Positions 44,619-53,324 of a stretch of DNA of 64,000 nt are shown piece by piece. The stretch spans positions 124,001 through 188,000 of the forward strand of contig PCTW01000061.1 of assembly GCA_002786715.1 (NCBI GenBank), read 5' to 3'. The DNA is from Bdellovibrio sp. CG22_combo_CG10-13_8_21_14_all_39_27. GTDB taxonomy: Bacteria; Bdellovibrionota; Bacteriovoracia; Bacteriovoracales; Bacteriovoracaceae. The notes beneath the pieces are model-generated. The model was not told the DNA's origin. It was given only the letters and a program-made list of their open reading frames with translations, and made no database searches. Position numbers and translations under genes: made by a program. Each line of letters begins with the position of its first letter. Position 1 is the stretch's first letter.

Positions 44619-45649
44619 TCGAGTAGACCTTCACTTTTTAAAACTTCTTTAAACTTATTAATGACTTCTAAAGTATAATTTCCAACTTCATCGATAGTAA
44701 ATTTCTTAAAAGCTTCCATGGGAGTAATATTCTCACAAATAATTTTCTTATCGTAAGTATTTACGATTGATAGAATTTCAGTCAGTTTATCCAATTTTTT
44801 AACCTTGTTTGGACCAGTTCCTTGATTATTCTCTTCGTGATTCATGACAAGGTCCTGGACTCGCTTATTGATATAAGGCTTATCGTGCATCAGCAAAGTT
44901 GATTCTCGACAATGAGTATTATAAATTCTTTTGTCATCAGGGGTGAACTTGGTAGGGTCCTTGATAAAAAGATTTCTTTCTTCTTTCGTCAGTCTGGTCA
45001 AACCCACATCATGAATAAGTGCTGCTGTTGCCAAATCTTCCAGCTCATCTTCCTTGAGTTTGAACCTTTCTCCCAGTTTGGTACACAAACCACAAACGTT
45101 AAGTGAGTGCTGGATTATGCGATCGGCTTCGCGGCTTTTGTGACCAAATAGTTTTTTTAAGGCCATCGGGTTTTGCTGAATAACTTGGCGAAGAGAATTG
45201 GCAGCTTTTTTCGTGAGTTTAAAATTTTGCTCAGTTTCTTCTAACTGAAAGTTTTCAAAAGCTGTCTTGGCGGCACCTTGTGTAAAAGTAACTTTTTCAT
45301 CTGCTTGAAATTCCTTACTCATGACAACTTCTTTTAAGCTTAGATCAAGAGTGAGATAGACATTATCAACATCCGATTTATTGACAAAAAAACGAGCAAC
45401 TGTTTGGGTTCTCAATTTGTTGAGCTTGTCAGTAGAAAGAGGCTGGCCCTTTGGGGTGTAGCACAAATATGTTTCTTTAAAAAAGATAAACAAATCAAAA
45501 CTCAGTGGCCGATCTGGGAGCACTGACTCAATGTGGAGAGGTAAATAATCTTGCACAAAACCTTTTAGTTTCAAGTCCTTCGCAACTAAAATTGTAGAGG
45601 GAATTGGAGATAAAACAAGGGAAACCTTTTCGCCTAATGAATGTCTCAC
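44615..45649 (-). CDS. Unconventional HD-GYP-domain protein
   Basis: A 344-residue protein. The N-terminal 130 residues are an uncharacterised domain; residues about 175-340 form an HD domain (HSLNVCGLC, LIHDVGL with His213 and Asp214, THCRESTLL, MNHEENNQG). The GYP signature of c-di-GMP phosphodiesterases is altered: after the HE motif the sequence reads NNQGTGPNK with no Tyr. A Bdellovibrio HD-GYP protein of known structure (Bd1817) also lacks this Tyr. The HD metal ligands look intact, so hydrolysis is possible. The start is GTG and not well supported by a ribosome site. Confidence 0.75.
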   Translation of the reverse strand: MRHSLGEKVSLVLSPIPSTILVAKDLKLKGFVQDYLPLHIESVLPDRPLSFDLFIFFKETYLCYTPKGQPLSTDKLNKLRTQTVARFFVNKSDVDNVYLTLDLSLKEVVMSKEFQADEKVTFTQGAAKTAFENFQLEETEQNFKLTKKAANSLRQVIQQNPMALKKLFGHKSREADRIIQHSLNVCGLCTKLGERFKLKEDELEDLATAALIHDVGLTRLTKEERNLFIKDPTKFTPDDKRIYNTHCRESTLLMHDKPYINKRVQDLVMNHEENNQGTGPNKVKKLDKLTEILSIVNTYDKKIICENITPMEAFKKFTIDEVGNYTLEVINKFKEVLKSEGLLD

Positions 45650-45719
45650 TGCAATGTGAAATGACTAGCGTAAACCCTTAATGATAGATAGAATGCTGGC
45701 ACTATTTGAGGACTTTTTT

Positions 45720-46373
45720 TTGATCATAATTGACTACTACTTTGATTTTCAATCACCTTACAGCTATTTGTCTTGGAAGCTGATTGAAAGAATCAAATTT
45801 AATCAGAATACTTCGTTTAACCCTATACCTGTGGCGATGGGCCCAATTATTAAGTCACATGAGACAAAAGGCCCAGCAGAAATTGGTACTAAACGTGATT
45901 ACTTGATGAAGGACTGTTTACGAAAAGCATTTCTGAATGATTTTCCGATGCAAATTCCTTTTAAACTTCCTTTTAATAGTCTCGATCTTTTGCGAATGTC
46001 TTTAAAGGAAATCTCTGGAGATCAGCAGCTTAAGTTGATCACTCTTTTCTTTTCTGCTGTTTGGGAACAAAAGCTAGATGTTGAAAATCAAGATGTTCTC
46101 AAGTCTTTGTTGATGAAAGAAAATATTGATTTTGAAAACTTAAATGCTCAAACAGGATCAAAATTAGCAAGATCACAATTAAAGATAAATATTCAATCAG
46201 CCATTGATCTAGATCTCTTTGGAGTTCCCACTTTTATTGTACAAAAAGATGGTAAGCAAGAACTTTTCTGGGGAGCCGACTCAATTCCTAGTCTTTTAAA
46301 ATTTATCGAAGGAAAAGATCAGCTTGATCTCAACAAATATCAACAATACCTAGAGCTATTCCAAGCTCGATAA
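45720..46373 (+). CDS. DsbA-fold protein, HCCA isomerase-like
   Basis: A 217-residue thioredoxin-superfamily protein of the 2-hydroxychromene-2-carboxylate isomerase/kappa-GST type. The start IIIDYYFDFQSPYSYLSW and the C-terminal LFGVPTFIV with cis-Pro fit this group; there is no CxxC, so it is not a disulfide oxidase. It is cytosolic and may use glutathione. The chosen TTG at 45720 has GAGGA 7 nt upstream, and gives the typical family N-terminus. It is 15 bp upstream of slyD. Confidence 0.78.
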   Translation: MIIIDYYFDFQSPYSYLSWKLIERIKFNQNTSFNPIPVAMGPIIKSHETKGPAEIGTKRDYLMKDCLRKAFLNDFPMQIPFKLPFNSLDLLRMSLKEISGDQQLKLITLFFSAVWEQKLDVENQDVLKSLLMKENIDFENLNAQTGSKLARSQLKINIQSAIDLDLFGVPTFIVQKDGKQELFWGADSIPSLLKFIEGKDQLDLNKYQQYLELFQAR

Positions 46374-46388
46374 CAAAAAGGTGGAATT

Positions 46389-46871
46389 ATGGAAATTGCA
46401 AAAAACAAAGTAGTAGGTATGGATTATACCTTGACCAATAATGAAGGGACAGTCATCGACACGTCTAAGAACCAAGGACCTCTCTTTTTCATTTTCGGGC
46501 TTGGCCATATTATTCCAGGTCTTGAGAATGCTCTTACTGGAAAGAAGAAAGGCGATTCTTTAAAAGTAAGTATTCAGCCGAAAGATGGTTATGGAGAGAG
46601 AGAAGACGAATTAGTTCAAGCAGTTCCTCGCGCCCAATTTGATGCACCAGAAGGAATTGAAATTGGCATGCAATTTGAAGTTCAAACAGAACAAGGTGGA
46701 CTTGTAGTAACTGTTACTGAGTTAACAGACGAGCATGTCACTGTTGATGGAAACCATCCATTAGCTGGTGAAGTTCTTAATTTTGATGTTTCTATTGTTG
46801 ACGTAAGAGAAGCTACTGCAGAAGAAATGGCGCATGGTCATGTTCATGGTCCAGGCGGTCATCACCACTAA
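46389..46871 (+). CDS. slyD: FKBP-type peptidyl-prolyl isomerase SlyD
   Basis: A 160-residue prolyl isomerase/chaperone. FKBP core (MDYTLTNNEGTVIDTS, GLGHIIPGLENAL, GDSLKVSIQPKDGYG) with the inserted-in-flap domain (about 75-130), and a His-rich metal-binding tail (HGHVHGPGGHHH). It binds Ni and other metals and assists folding. It is followed after 1 nt by the next gene. Confidence 0.92.
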   Translation: MEIAKNKVVGMDYTLTNNEGTVIDTSKNQGPLFFIFGLGHIIPGLENALTGKKKGDSLKVSIQPKDGYGEREDELVQAVPRAQFDAPEGIEIGMQFEVQTEQGGLVVTVTELTDEHVTVDGNHPLAGEVLNFDVSIVDVREATAEEMAHGHVHGPGGHHH

Positions 46872-46872
46872 T

Positions 46873-47952
46873 ATGGCTGATCATATTTTGTTTCAGCAAT
46901 GGGATGAATGGTTTCCTTTTAACCCGAAAATGAATGAAAAGGTTCAATGTTTATTGCGAAATCGCTCATTCGACGGATTAAGTCCAAGCGAACTTATCAA
47001 AACCCATTATCTCATACAGCACTACGATTCTTCTTTAGGTGCTCCATTATTGATGGAGCACCTAAAGAAGCCCGAGCTTTATCAAAATATTTCTCAAACT
47101 GAATTTTTCGTTACAATGAGTTTGCTTGATCTCGTTTCTGAAAAAAGGGCCGTGATCGAAGAATTCCTTTTTAAGAATAATCCAGAATGGTTTGAGTTTT
47201 TTAAATCATCCTTGCGTTCGTCAGCTCTTAATAATGAGCAGATGAAATCATTATTATCTTACAATCTTGAGCCCGATGAGGGATTCGTCGGTCGATATAG
47301 TGAGGGTGTAAAACTCTTTTTGATTCTTTCAAAAGAAAGAACAGTACCTGGATTGTTTATTCTCAAAGATCACGCCAATCGATGGGTAAGAAACGAGAAT
47401 GGAGAGTTGTGGTCACAGCTTGCGCTCGCTTCTTCAAAACATGATTTGCCTTTTTATTCAGCAAATGGGCAAACCCCTCAGGGAATAATGACCATCGATG
47501 CAGTAATGCCTGAAGCCAATAATCAAACCTTGTTTGGAAAAAATAGACGATTGGTTATTAATTTTGTTCCTCACTCTAAAGATCACGAAACTCTCAAAAG
47601 TTTCCTACCCTTCGATCATCAGGTGAGCGATTGGTGGAAGCAAGCTGTTATCGCCCGTGATATTGGTCGTCGCTATTTTAGAATTCATGGGACGGGTTTG
47701 AAATGCCAAGATGAGCACGAATCTTATTATCCCTTTGTCCGAACTTCTGGGTGCATTGCTCAAAGAGAGGTTGAAGGAAAATTTAATGATCAAAGAGTTC
47801 TTTTAAATCAATTAATGAAGGCCATGGACTTAGAACCCATCATGGAAAATGAAACTCTTATCAAGGGAGTTCTCACAGTAGTTGAATCAAATCATCAAGA
47901 TAGAGCTATCTCGTTGAAAGATATAGAGCTCTTGATTGACTCATTTGAGTAA
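46873..47952 (+). CDS. L,D-transpeptidase-like protein (YkuD type)
   Basis: A 359-residue protein with a YkuD-like catalytic region. His272 (RIHGTG) and Cys294 (TSGCIAQRE) match the HG...SxGCI signature of L,D-transpeptidases, which crosslink peptidoglycan 3-3 or attach proteins to it. GQTPQGIMTIDAVMP is also typical. No signal peptide is obvious, which is unusual for a periplasmic wall enzyme; the N-terminal 170 residues are unknown. It starts 1 nt after slyD. A perfect 18-bp inverted repeat lies inside the gene. Confidence 0.72.
   Translation: MADHILFQQWDEWFPFNPKMNEKVQCLLRNRSFDGLSPSELIKTHYLIQHYDSSLGAPLLMEHLKKPELYQNISQTEFFVTMSLLDLVSEKRAVIEEFLFKNNPEWFEFFKSSLRSSALNNEQMKSLLSYNLEPDEGFVGRYSEGVKLFLILSKERTVPGLFILKDHANRWVRNENGELWSQLALASSKHDLPFYSANGQTPQGIMTIDAVMPEANNQTLFGKNRRLVINFVPHSKDHETLKSFLPFDHQVSDWWKQAVIARDIGRRYFRIHGTGLKCQDEHESYYPFVRTSGCIAQREVEGKFNDQRVLLNQLMKAMDLEPIMENETLIKGVLTVVESNHQDRAISLKDIELLIDSFE
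47030..47070. repeat. Perfect 18-bp inverted repeat inside a coding sequence
   Basis: CTTCTTTAGGTGCTCCAT (47030-47047) and its exact complement (47053-47070) surround the 5-nt loop TATTG. It lies near codons 53-66 of the transpeptidase-like gene and forms a very stable mRNA hairpin. No T-run follows it. Confidence 0.95.
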
Positions 47953-48010
47953 TGTGAATCTTTTTGCCCTCTAGAAACTTCTTTTGGCTAGTCGGCCATT
48001 GTCACTTAAA

Positions 48011-49855
48011 ATGATTTATAGAATGACGCAATTAAAATTAAGGCGAGCGTCCCAAAGTGACGGCCTATACGATTATTCTCAATTTAACAAAATAGACGGA
48101 GAGCATCCGTTACGTGAGACCAATTGCGATTGTTTTGTTGATTACCGAGCACGTCATCGCAAAGGTGCGAAGATTGCTGCTTTTAATTTTGGCCTTGCGA
48201 GAGACATGGGGCTTATTGCTGAAGATCACCCCAATGTTTTAACTCCAGAACTTGAAAAAATTCTCTTAGATAAGTTCTCACTTGTGATCATCAATGAATA
48301 CGACATTCTCAATAAAGTACATATAGATGAAAGTGAAATACTTCCTGGCAAGTACATGGCGACAAAGTACTTGCAGCTACAACATCCTAACAAACAGGGG
48401 AAAACCTCTGGGGACGGAAGAAGTATTTGGAATGGATGTTTTAAAAATCGTAAAGGTCATTGGGATGTTTCGAGTCGAGGAACTGGTGCGACCAGATTAT
48501 CTCCAGCAACATCAATTCATAACAAGTTTTGGAAAACTGGTGATCCTAACATTTCATATGGTTGTGGATATTGCGAATTAGATGAAGGTATTTCCACTCT
48601 CTTTTTTAGTGAAGTCCTCCATAAGAATGGACTTCCTACGGAAAGAGTTTTACTTGTTTTAGAATATCCTAAGAAAATTTCTATTGTCGTAAGGGCCCAT
48701 CAAAATTTGATTCGGCCGAGTCATCTCTTTAGTCATTTAAAGCAGGGGAACGTTCATGCTTTAAAGTCGATGCTTGACTATTACATTGAAAGACAAGTTC
48801 TCAATAAAGTTTGGAAAGATTGTCCGAAAGGAAAAAATAAATACAAGTACTTCCTAACAAAGCAAACTGAAATCTTTGCTAAGATGGCAGCAAACTTTGA
48901 AGATGAGTACATCTTTTGTTGGCTGGATTGGGATGGTGACAATATCCTAATGGATGGTGGAATCATTGATTATGGTTCTGTAAGGCAATTTGGATTGTTT
49001 CATGCCGAATATCGTTATGATGATGTTCAACGATATTCTACAACCATCGTAGAACAAAAACACAAAGCAAAATATATTGTCCAAACATTTGCTCAAATTG
49101 TTGAGTTTATACAAACGGGAAAAAAGAAAAATATAAAACTCTTTTCAGAGCATTGGAGCCAGCAACATTTTGATCTCATATTCCAAAACGTAAAAGACAG
49201 AAATCTTGTCAAAAAAATTGGTTTCAAAGATCAGGACATAGATTTTCTTTTGAAGAACAAGAAATCATTAGTAAAAGAATTTAGAAAAACGTTTACATAT
49301 TTTGAAAGAATGCGATCGAAGCGAGAAGTTTATCAAGTGGCTGATGGAATCACACGTGATGCCCTTTTTTGCATGAGAGATATTCTACGTGAACTGCCCC
49401 AGATGTATCTCTTGCGTGACAATGTTATCGAGAGAAAAGAATTCATTGATATTATGCGATCTTCCTATTGTAAGGACAAAGATCTACAACAAAACCATTA
49501 TCGCGACCGCATGGTTGATCAATTTCAGCAGCAGTATTTGGCCATTATCCAAGCCGTTGCTCGAAAAAGAAAAATGCGGAAATTTGAAGTTGTTCTAGAA
49601 TTGACAATGAGAGCTTCAATTATTAATAAATTTGATCGAGTGACAGGGGATTCTATTACTCTGATTACAGATCGAATTTTGCGAGACTTTAAAAAACTAG
49701 ATAATGATGAGATTTATAGAATTCTTATGGATTTTGTTGAATATCAAAATCATAATCCTGACACTAAAATTCATATGGATGAGCTCCATGTTAAAAAATC
49801 ACCCATCATTCGTTCTATGATTTCGATTGTAAGAGAAAATCGTGAGGGGCTGTGA
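48011..49855 (+). CDS. Divergent SelO-like (protein AMPylase fold) protein
   Basis: A 614-residue protein with the layout of SelO, a pseudokinase-fold enzyme that transfers AMP to proteins. Matching blocks are GDGRSIWNG, SRGTGATRLSP, ELDEGISTLFFSEVLHKNGLPTERVLLVL, VVRAHQNLIRPSHLF, and WDGDNILMDGGIIDYGSV with Asp310-Asn311 and the DFG-like Asp320-Tyr-Gly. Where SelO has Lys in LKGxG this protein has Arg156. It is longer than typical SelO and has an unmatched helical C-terminal 250 residues. The start is uncertain (TTG at 47984 also in frame; no ribosome site). It overlaps the next gene by 4 bp. Confidence 0.65.
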   Translation: MIYRMTQLKLRRASQSDGLYDYSQFNKIDGEHPLRETNCDCFVDYRARHRKGAKIAAFNFGLARDMGLIAEDHPNVLTPELEKILLDKFSLVIINEYDILNKVHIDESEILPGKYMATKYLQLQHPNKQGKTSGDGRSIWNGCFKNRKGHWDVSSRGTGATRLSPATSIHNKFWKTGDPNISYGCGYCELDEGISTLFFSEVLHKNGLPTERVLLVLEYPKKISIVVRAHQNLIRPSHLFSHLKQGNVHALKSMLDYYIERQVLNKVWKDCPKGKNKYKYFLTKQTEIFAKMAANFEDEYIFCWLDWDGDNILMDGGIIDYGSVRQFGLFHAEYRYDDVQRYSTTIVEQKHKAKYIVQTFAQIVEFIQTGKKKNIKLFSEHWSQQHFDLIFQNVKDRNLVKKIGFKDQDIDFLLKNKKSLVKEFRKTFTYFERMRSKREVYQVADGITRDALFCMRDILRELPQMYLLRDNVIERKEFIDIMRSSYCKDKDLQQNHYRDRMVDQFQQQYLAIIQAVARKRKMRKFEVVLELTMRASIINKFDRVTGDSITLITDRILRDFKKLDNDEIYRILMDFVEYQNHNPDTKIHMDELHVKKSPIIRSMISIVRENREGL

Positions 49856-50514
49856 AACTAGTCTTTCATGGTGGCGGCTACGATCGAGATAATCGCGAAC
49901 TCAATCTCAAGGCCATTGAGCTCTCTGGTGAAAAAAAACCAGTTATCGCTTATATTCCAGCACAAAGTTATGATTCAGAAGTCGACTTTAGAGATTTCGT
50001 CAAAGAACATCAAAAGTATGGTCTTAGACAATTCCTTTATTTTCCCATTGATTACCCTTTTGACAATACTCTTAAACGGGAGCTTCTCAAGGCAGATATT
50101 ATTCATCTCTCAGGTGGAAACACCTTTCATTTTTTAAAGTATTTAAAAGAGCATAAAGTTTTTAATGATTTAAAAAATTTTGCTAAGAAAGGTGGAATTC
50201 TAACCGGGCTTTCGGCCGGTGCCATTGTAATGACTCCGAGAATTTCTGCAGCCACTTATCCCGATTTTGATTGTGATGAAAATGAAGTCGGTCTTCTCAA
50301 TTTTACAGGTATGGGCTTGGTCAAATTTGAGTTTTTTCCTCATTATAGTAATTCACGCCGCTACGATGATGAATTAAAGAAACAATCACTAAAATTAAAA
50401 TATCCACTTTATGCAGCACCGGATGGAGCTGGAGTTATTGTAGAGGAAGATAAAATTAAATTCGTTGGCAAAGTTGCTTGCTTTTTTCAAGGCAAGAAAA
50501 TGTTTATGAATTAG
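49852..50514 (+). CDS. S51-family peptidase (dipeptidase E/cyanophycinase-like)
   Basis: A 220-residue serine peptidase of the S51 class. The nucleophile elbow is GLSAGA (Ser121), with HLSGGNTFHFL ahead and PHYSNSRRYDDEL with the second catalytic His after. These enzymes cleave Asp-Xaa dipeptides or cyanophycin. The GTG start overlaps the upstream stop (GTGA) with GAGGGG ahead. The last gene of the operon; its final 11 bp overlap the convergent DUF454 gene. Confidence 0.82.
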   Translation: MKLVFHGGGYDRDNRELNLKAIELSGEKKPVIAYIPAQSYDSEVDFRDFVKEHQKYGLRQFLYFPIDYPFDNTLKRELLKADIIHLSGGNTFHFLKYLKEHKVFNDLKNFAKKGGILTGLSAGAIVMTPRISAATYPDFDCDENEVGLLNFTGMGLVKFEFFPHYSNSRRYDDELKKQSLKLKYPLYAAPDGAGVIVEEDKIKFVGKVACFFQGKKMFMN

Positions 50515-50878
50515 AAGGGCGAGTCCAAATAAAAGTGAGTACACTTACACCGGTTATGGCAACTATTATCTTAATAACCAAGTTCACCTCGACAAAAATC
50601 AAAGAGTAGCTAAATAGAACAACTATCATTGATGTTGCTAAAATCTTCGCTTTTAAAGAAATTGATCCATTCTGTTCCCAATCTTTTACCATTGGGCCTA
50701 AATGGGGACGGCTTAATAACCATTGGTGAACTCTTACTGAGCTCTTTGAAAAACAAGCCGCTGCCAAAATCACAAAAGGAGTTGTTGGCAGAAGGGGAAG
50801 AAAAATACCAATGATTCCAAGAATGAGGCTTGACCAACCGACAATCAAATAAAGAGTTTGTTGGGTTGCTCTGATCAT
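50504..50878 (-). CDS. DUF454/YbaN-family membrane protein
   Basis: A 124-residue inner-membrane protein with the YbaN pattern: LIVGWSSLILGIIGIFLPLLPTTPFVILAAACFSKSS, then RPHLGPMVKDWEQNGSISLKAK and two further helices (about 80-117). Function is unknown. The start overlaps the cmoB stop in ATGA, so it is translationally coupled to tRNA modification genes. Confidence 0.85.
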   Translation of the reverse strand: MIRATQQTLYLIVGWSSLILGIIGIFLPLLPTTPFVILAAACFSKSSVRVHQWLLSRPHLGPMVKDWEQNGSISLKAKILATSMIVVLFSYSLIFVEVNLVIKIIVAITGVSVLTFIWTRPSNS

Positions 50879-51843
50879 TTTTTCTGAACCTTAATCATCA
50901 TTCGTCTGGGTGCAGGATATCCTTCAATTGTTCTTAACGGGTCATTTGGGTCAAGAGCGTGCTCGAGGGAGTTCTTATTTGCCCATTCGGTAGGACGTTG
51001 TTCATCTGTTGTCGTTAATGTGTCGTCGATCACTTCAATATTAATAAATTGAGATTTATGCGCCCAGTTGATTAAACATGATAATGTTGGAACAAAGTAA
51101 ATATTCTTCATTCCAGCATAGCGATCTTCTGGAAAGAGAGCGACGGATTCCTCTCCGGCAATCCCAATGGTTTCAATGATCGCAGTGCCACCAGGTTTTA
51201 GGGCTTCTCGTATATCGATGAGTTGTTCAAGCGGGTGACGGTGATGATAGATAATTCCCATATGCAAAATGACATCGAATGAGTTTTTGAATGCCTTAAC
51301 ATCTTCAACTCCCCATAATTCAAAATGAATTTGTGGTGATTTCACAAAATGATTTATGAATTGAAACTGATGCATACAAGGTAAAACGGGGTCGATCCCT
51401 AAAACAAATTGTGCTCCCGCTCCTAAAGCGCGAAACATAAAGTATCCGTTATTACACCCAATATCTAAAACTGATTTCCCTTCAAGTGAACCAAGAGCGT
51501 GACTTAATCTATTCCACTTAAAATCGGATCTCCACTCGGCGTCAATCTCCATGCCATAGAGATTGAATGGACCCTTTTTCCATGGGCCTAAAGTCAAAGC
51601 CTTTTGTTTGAGGTTTTCATATAGCTCAGATTCAATCGTCTTATCTGTTGAAAGTGTTATTGAGTTTTGATTTAGGTCGTACTTTGAATTTTCAATAGAA
51701 GGGAGATCTTGAAAAAAATGAACCCAGGAATCTTGATTTTTAAAAGTAGGCCATCGATCTTTTTCCGCACAAAGACGATGAAGATAATCTTCATCTCGCT
51801 CACCAGATAAAGGGCGAAGATAAGCTAATCTTTCTTTTTCCAT
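50875..51843 (-). CDS. cmoB: tRNA uridine-34 carboxymethyltransferase CmoB
   Basis: A 322-residue carboxy-SAM-dependent enzyme that forms cmo5U34 in wobble tRNAs. Features are LGPWKKGPFNLYGMEIDAEWRSDFKW, VLDIGCNNGYFMFRALGAGA, GIDPVLPCMHQF, LHMGIIYHHRHPLEQL and RYAGMKNIYFVPT, all diagnostic of CmoB. I chose MEKERLAYL at 51843; nine further codons are open upstream. It overlaps cmoA by 19 bp. Confidence 0.95.
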   Translation of the reverse strand: MEKERLAYLRPLSGERDEDYLHRLCAEKDRWPTFKNQDSWVHFFQDLPSIENSKYDLNQNSITLSTDKTIESELYENLKQKALTLGPWKKGPFNLYGMEIDAEWRSDFKWNRLSHALGSLEGKSVLDIGCNNGYFMFRALGAGAQFVLGIDPVLPCMHQFQFINHFVKSPQIHFELWGVEDVKAFKNSFDVILHMGIIYHHRHPLEQLIDIREALKPGGTAIIETIGIAGEESVALFPEDRYAGMKNIYFVPTLSCLINWAHKSQFINIEVIDDTLTTTDEQRPTEWANKNSLEHALDPNDPLRTIEGYPAPRRMMIKVQKK

Positions 51844-52565
51844 CCAATATAACTCGCAAAATTGTACCATCTGAAAATCATTTCGCTTCTTTCAAAACCG
51901 GCACGTTTAAGGGCTCCTATTTGTTCTTCAGGAGTGATGGGGACGAGTACATTTTCAAGAGCTTCGCGCTTTTGAGAAATTTCAAGCTCGCTATATCCAT
52001 TTCTTCTTTTAAAATCGTAATACAGAGTGGTGATTAAATCTTGAACCTGAGATTGAGGAGAACTGATTTTTTCACTCAATACAAGAATGCCGTTTGGCTT
52101 TAACGATTGGTAGATTTTATTCAGTAATTGGTCTCGATCATTGGGACTAATAAACTGCAGTGTATAATTCATGATAACCATATTCGCAGGTTTGATTTGC
52201 CAATTTAAAATATCAGCTTCTTCAAATGTGATATTTGAATTCTTGATTTGATTTTTTTTCTCATGAGCTTTGGCTATCATGGCCGCTGAATTATCAATTC
52301 CAACACCAGTGATTTTTTTATTGAGTGCTTCACACACACTGGCCAGATGAATGAGAGTCGTTCCTGTGGAGCAACCGAGGTCTACTATTACTGATTCAGG
52401 CGGAAGGACATGAGTCGCCAGATCGGCCAGGATTCGATGGATCTCATCATAGAAGGGAATGGAACGACTCACCATGTCGTCAAAAACTTCTGCAACATCG
52501 TGATTGAATTTAAAAGGCTCTATTTCCTTAAGGGGTTGGCTAAAAATCTGATCTTTCTTTGTCAT
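51825..52565 (-). CDS. cmoA: Carboxy-SAM synthase CmoA
   Basis: A 246-residue Rossmann methyltransferase-like enzyme that converts SAM and prephenate to carboxy-SAM, the cofactor of CmoB. Features are FDDMVSRSIPFYDEI, VIVDLGCSTGTTLIHL, GIDNSAAMIAKA, MNYTLQFISPNDR and the C-terminal EMIFRWYNFASYIGWKK. It heads the cmoA-cmoB-DUF454 operon. No ribosome site is evident before the ATG. Confidence 0.95.
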   Translation of the reverse strand: MTKKDQIFSQPLKEIEPFKFNHDVAEVFDDMVSRSIPFYDEIHRILADLATHVLPPESVIVDLGCSTGTTLIHLASVCEALNKKITGVGIDNSAAMIAKAHEKKNQIKNSNITFEEADILNWQIKPANMVIMNYTLQFISPNDRDQLLNKIYQSLKPNGILVLSEKISSPQSQVQDLITTLYYDFKRRNGYSELEISQKREALENVLVPITPEEQIGALKRAGFERSEMIFRWYNFASYIGWKKKD

Positions 52566-52656
52566 AACATATGTCTAGCAATTTGTTATGAATTTGGCGA
52601 GCGGCTACAAAAAAAATTATTTACGATCTAAATACCTGTTGATACCTTGTTGAACC

Positions 52657-53322
52657 ATGACACCTAATGATTTTATACGACAACCAATGTGCAAGGTCTT
52701 TACTGATGGAGCCTCGCTTGTTGCCCATGATATTGCAGCTCAATTGCATGTCATTGGTTTTTGTCTAGACGAACTTGAAAAGAATCTTAATCCTGAAAGC
52801 GAGAGGTATTTCCTTCAGGTCAAAGAAGCTATAGGACTTATCAATCTAGAAGTCTCTGATTTTAGAAGTTATCTAAAAGACCTTGTTCCAAGCGAGAGCG
52901 ATTTAGAGATTAAGATTATGATCGATAGAGTGATTCGAATATTAAATCTATTTCAAGGTAAGCTCGTTAGAAAAATCAATATTTCTTGGGGTGCAATCCC
53001 TGAGGGCTTTGTTCCTGCGAATAAGGTTGTTCAATTAACATACGCTCTTTATTCATTTATCCTTGATGGTATTCAAGAAATTAAAAATCAAACTTTGAAG
53101 ATTGATATTAAGCGAAGTGAAAACCAATTAGTTTTTGAAATCAATGAACAATGGAAGTCTCGCTGGTGGGAAGCTAAACCTCAGTCTCAAGGAACGATTT
53201 TGAAAGGTATGCAATCTAAAATTTTCGGCGACGAAATGATTCGCGTGTCAGAATCGGTTATCAAGGCAGGAGAAGCTGGCATCATGGGGAGAATTCCCGT
53301 ATCAATAAGGTTCAATTTTTAG
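52657..53322 (+). CDS. Stand-alone histidine phosphotransfer protein, ChpT-like
   Basis: A 221-residue soluble protein with an H-box (SLVAHDIAAQLHVIGF, His24) in a two-helix dimerisation region, followed by a histidine-kinase-type ATPase-like domain (about 95-220) without recognisable N, G1 or G2 boxes. This is the arrangement of ChpT and similar phosphotransferases that borrow a kinase fold but do not bind ATP. It lies 2 nt ahead of a response regulator, its likely partner. It has no sensor domain, so phosphate must come from a separate kinase. Confidence 0.65.
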   Translation: MTPNDFIRQPMCKVFTDGASLVAHDIAAQLHVIGFCLDELEKNLNPESERYFLQVKEAIGLINLEVSDFRSYLKDLVPSESDLEIKIMIDRVIRILNLFQGKLVRKINISWGAIPEGFVPANKVVQLTYALYSFILDGIQEIKNQTLKIDIKRSENQLVFEINEQWKSRWWEAKPQSQGTILKGMQSKIFGDEMIRVSESVIKAGEAGIMGRIPVSIRFNF

Positions 53323-53324
53323 AA

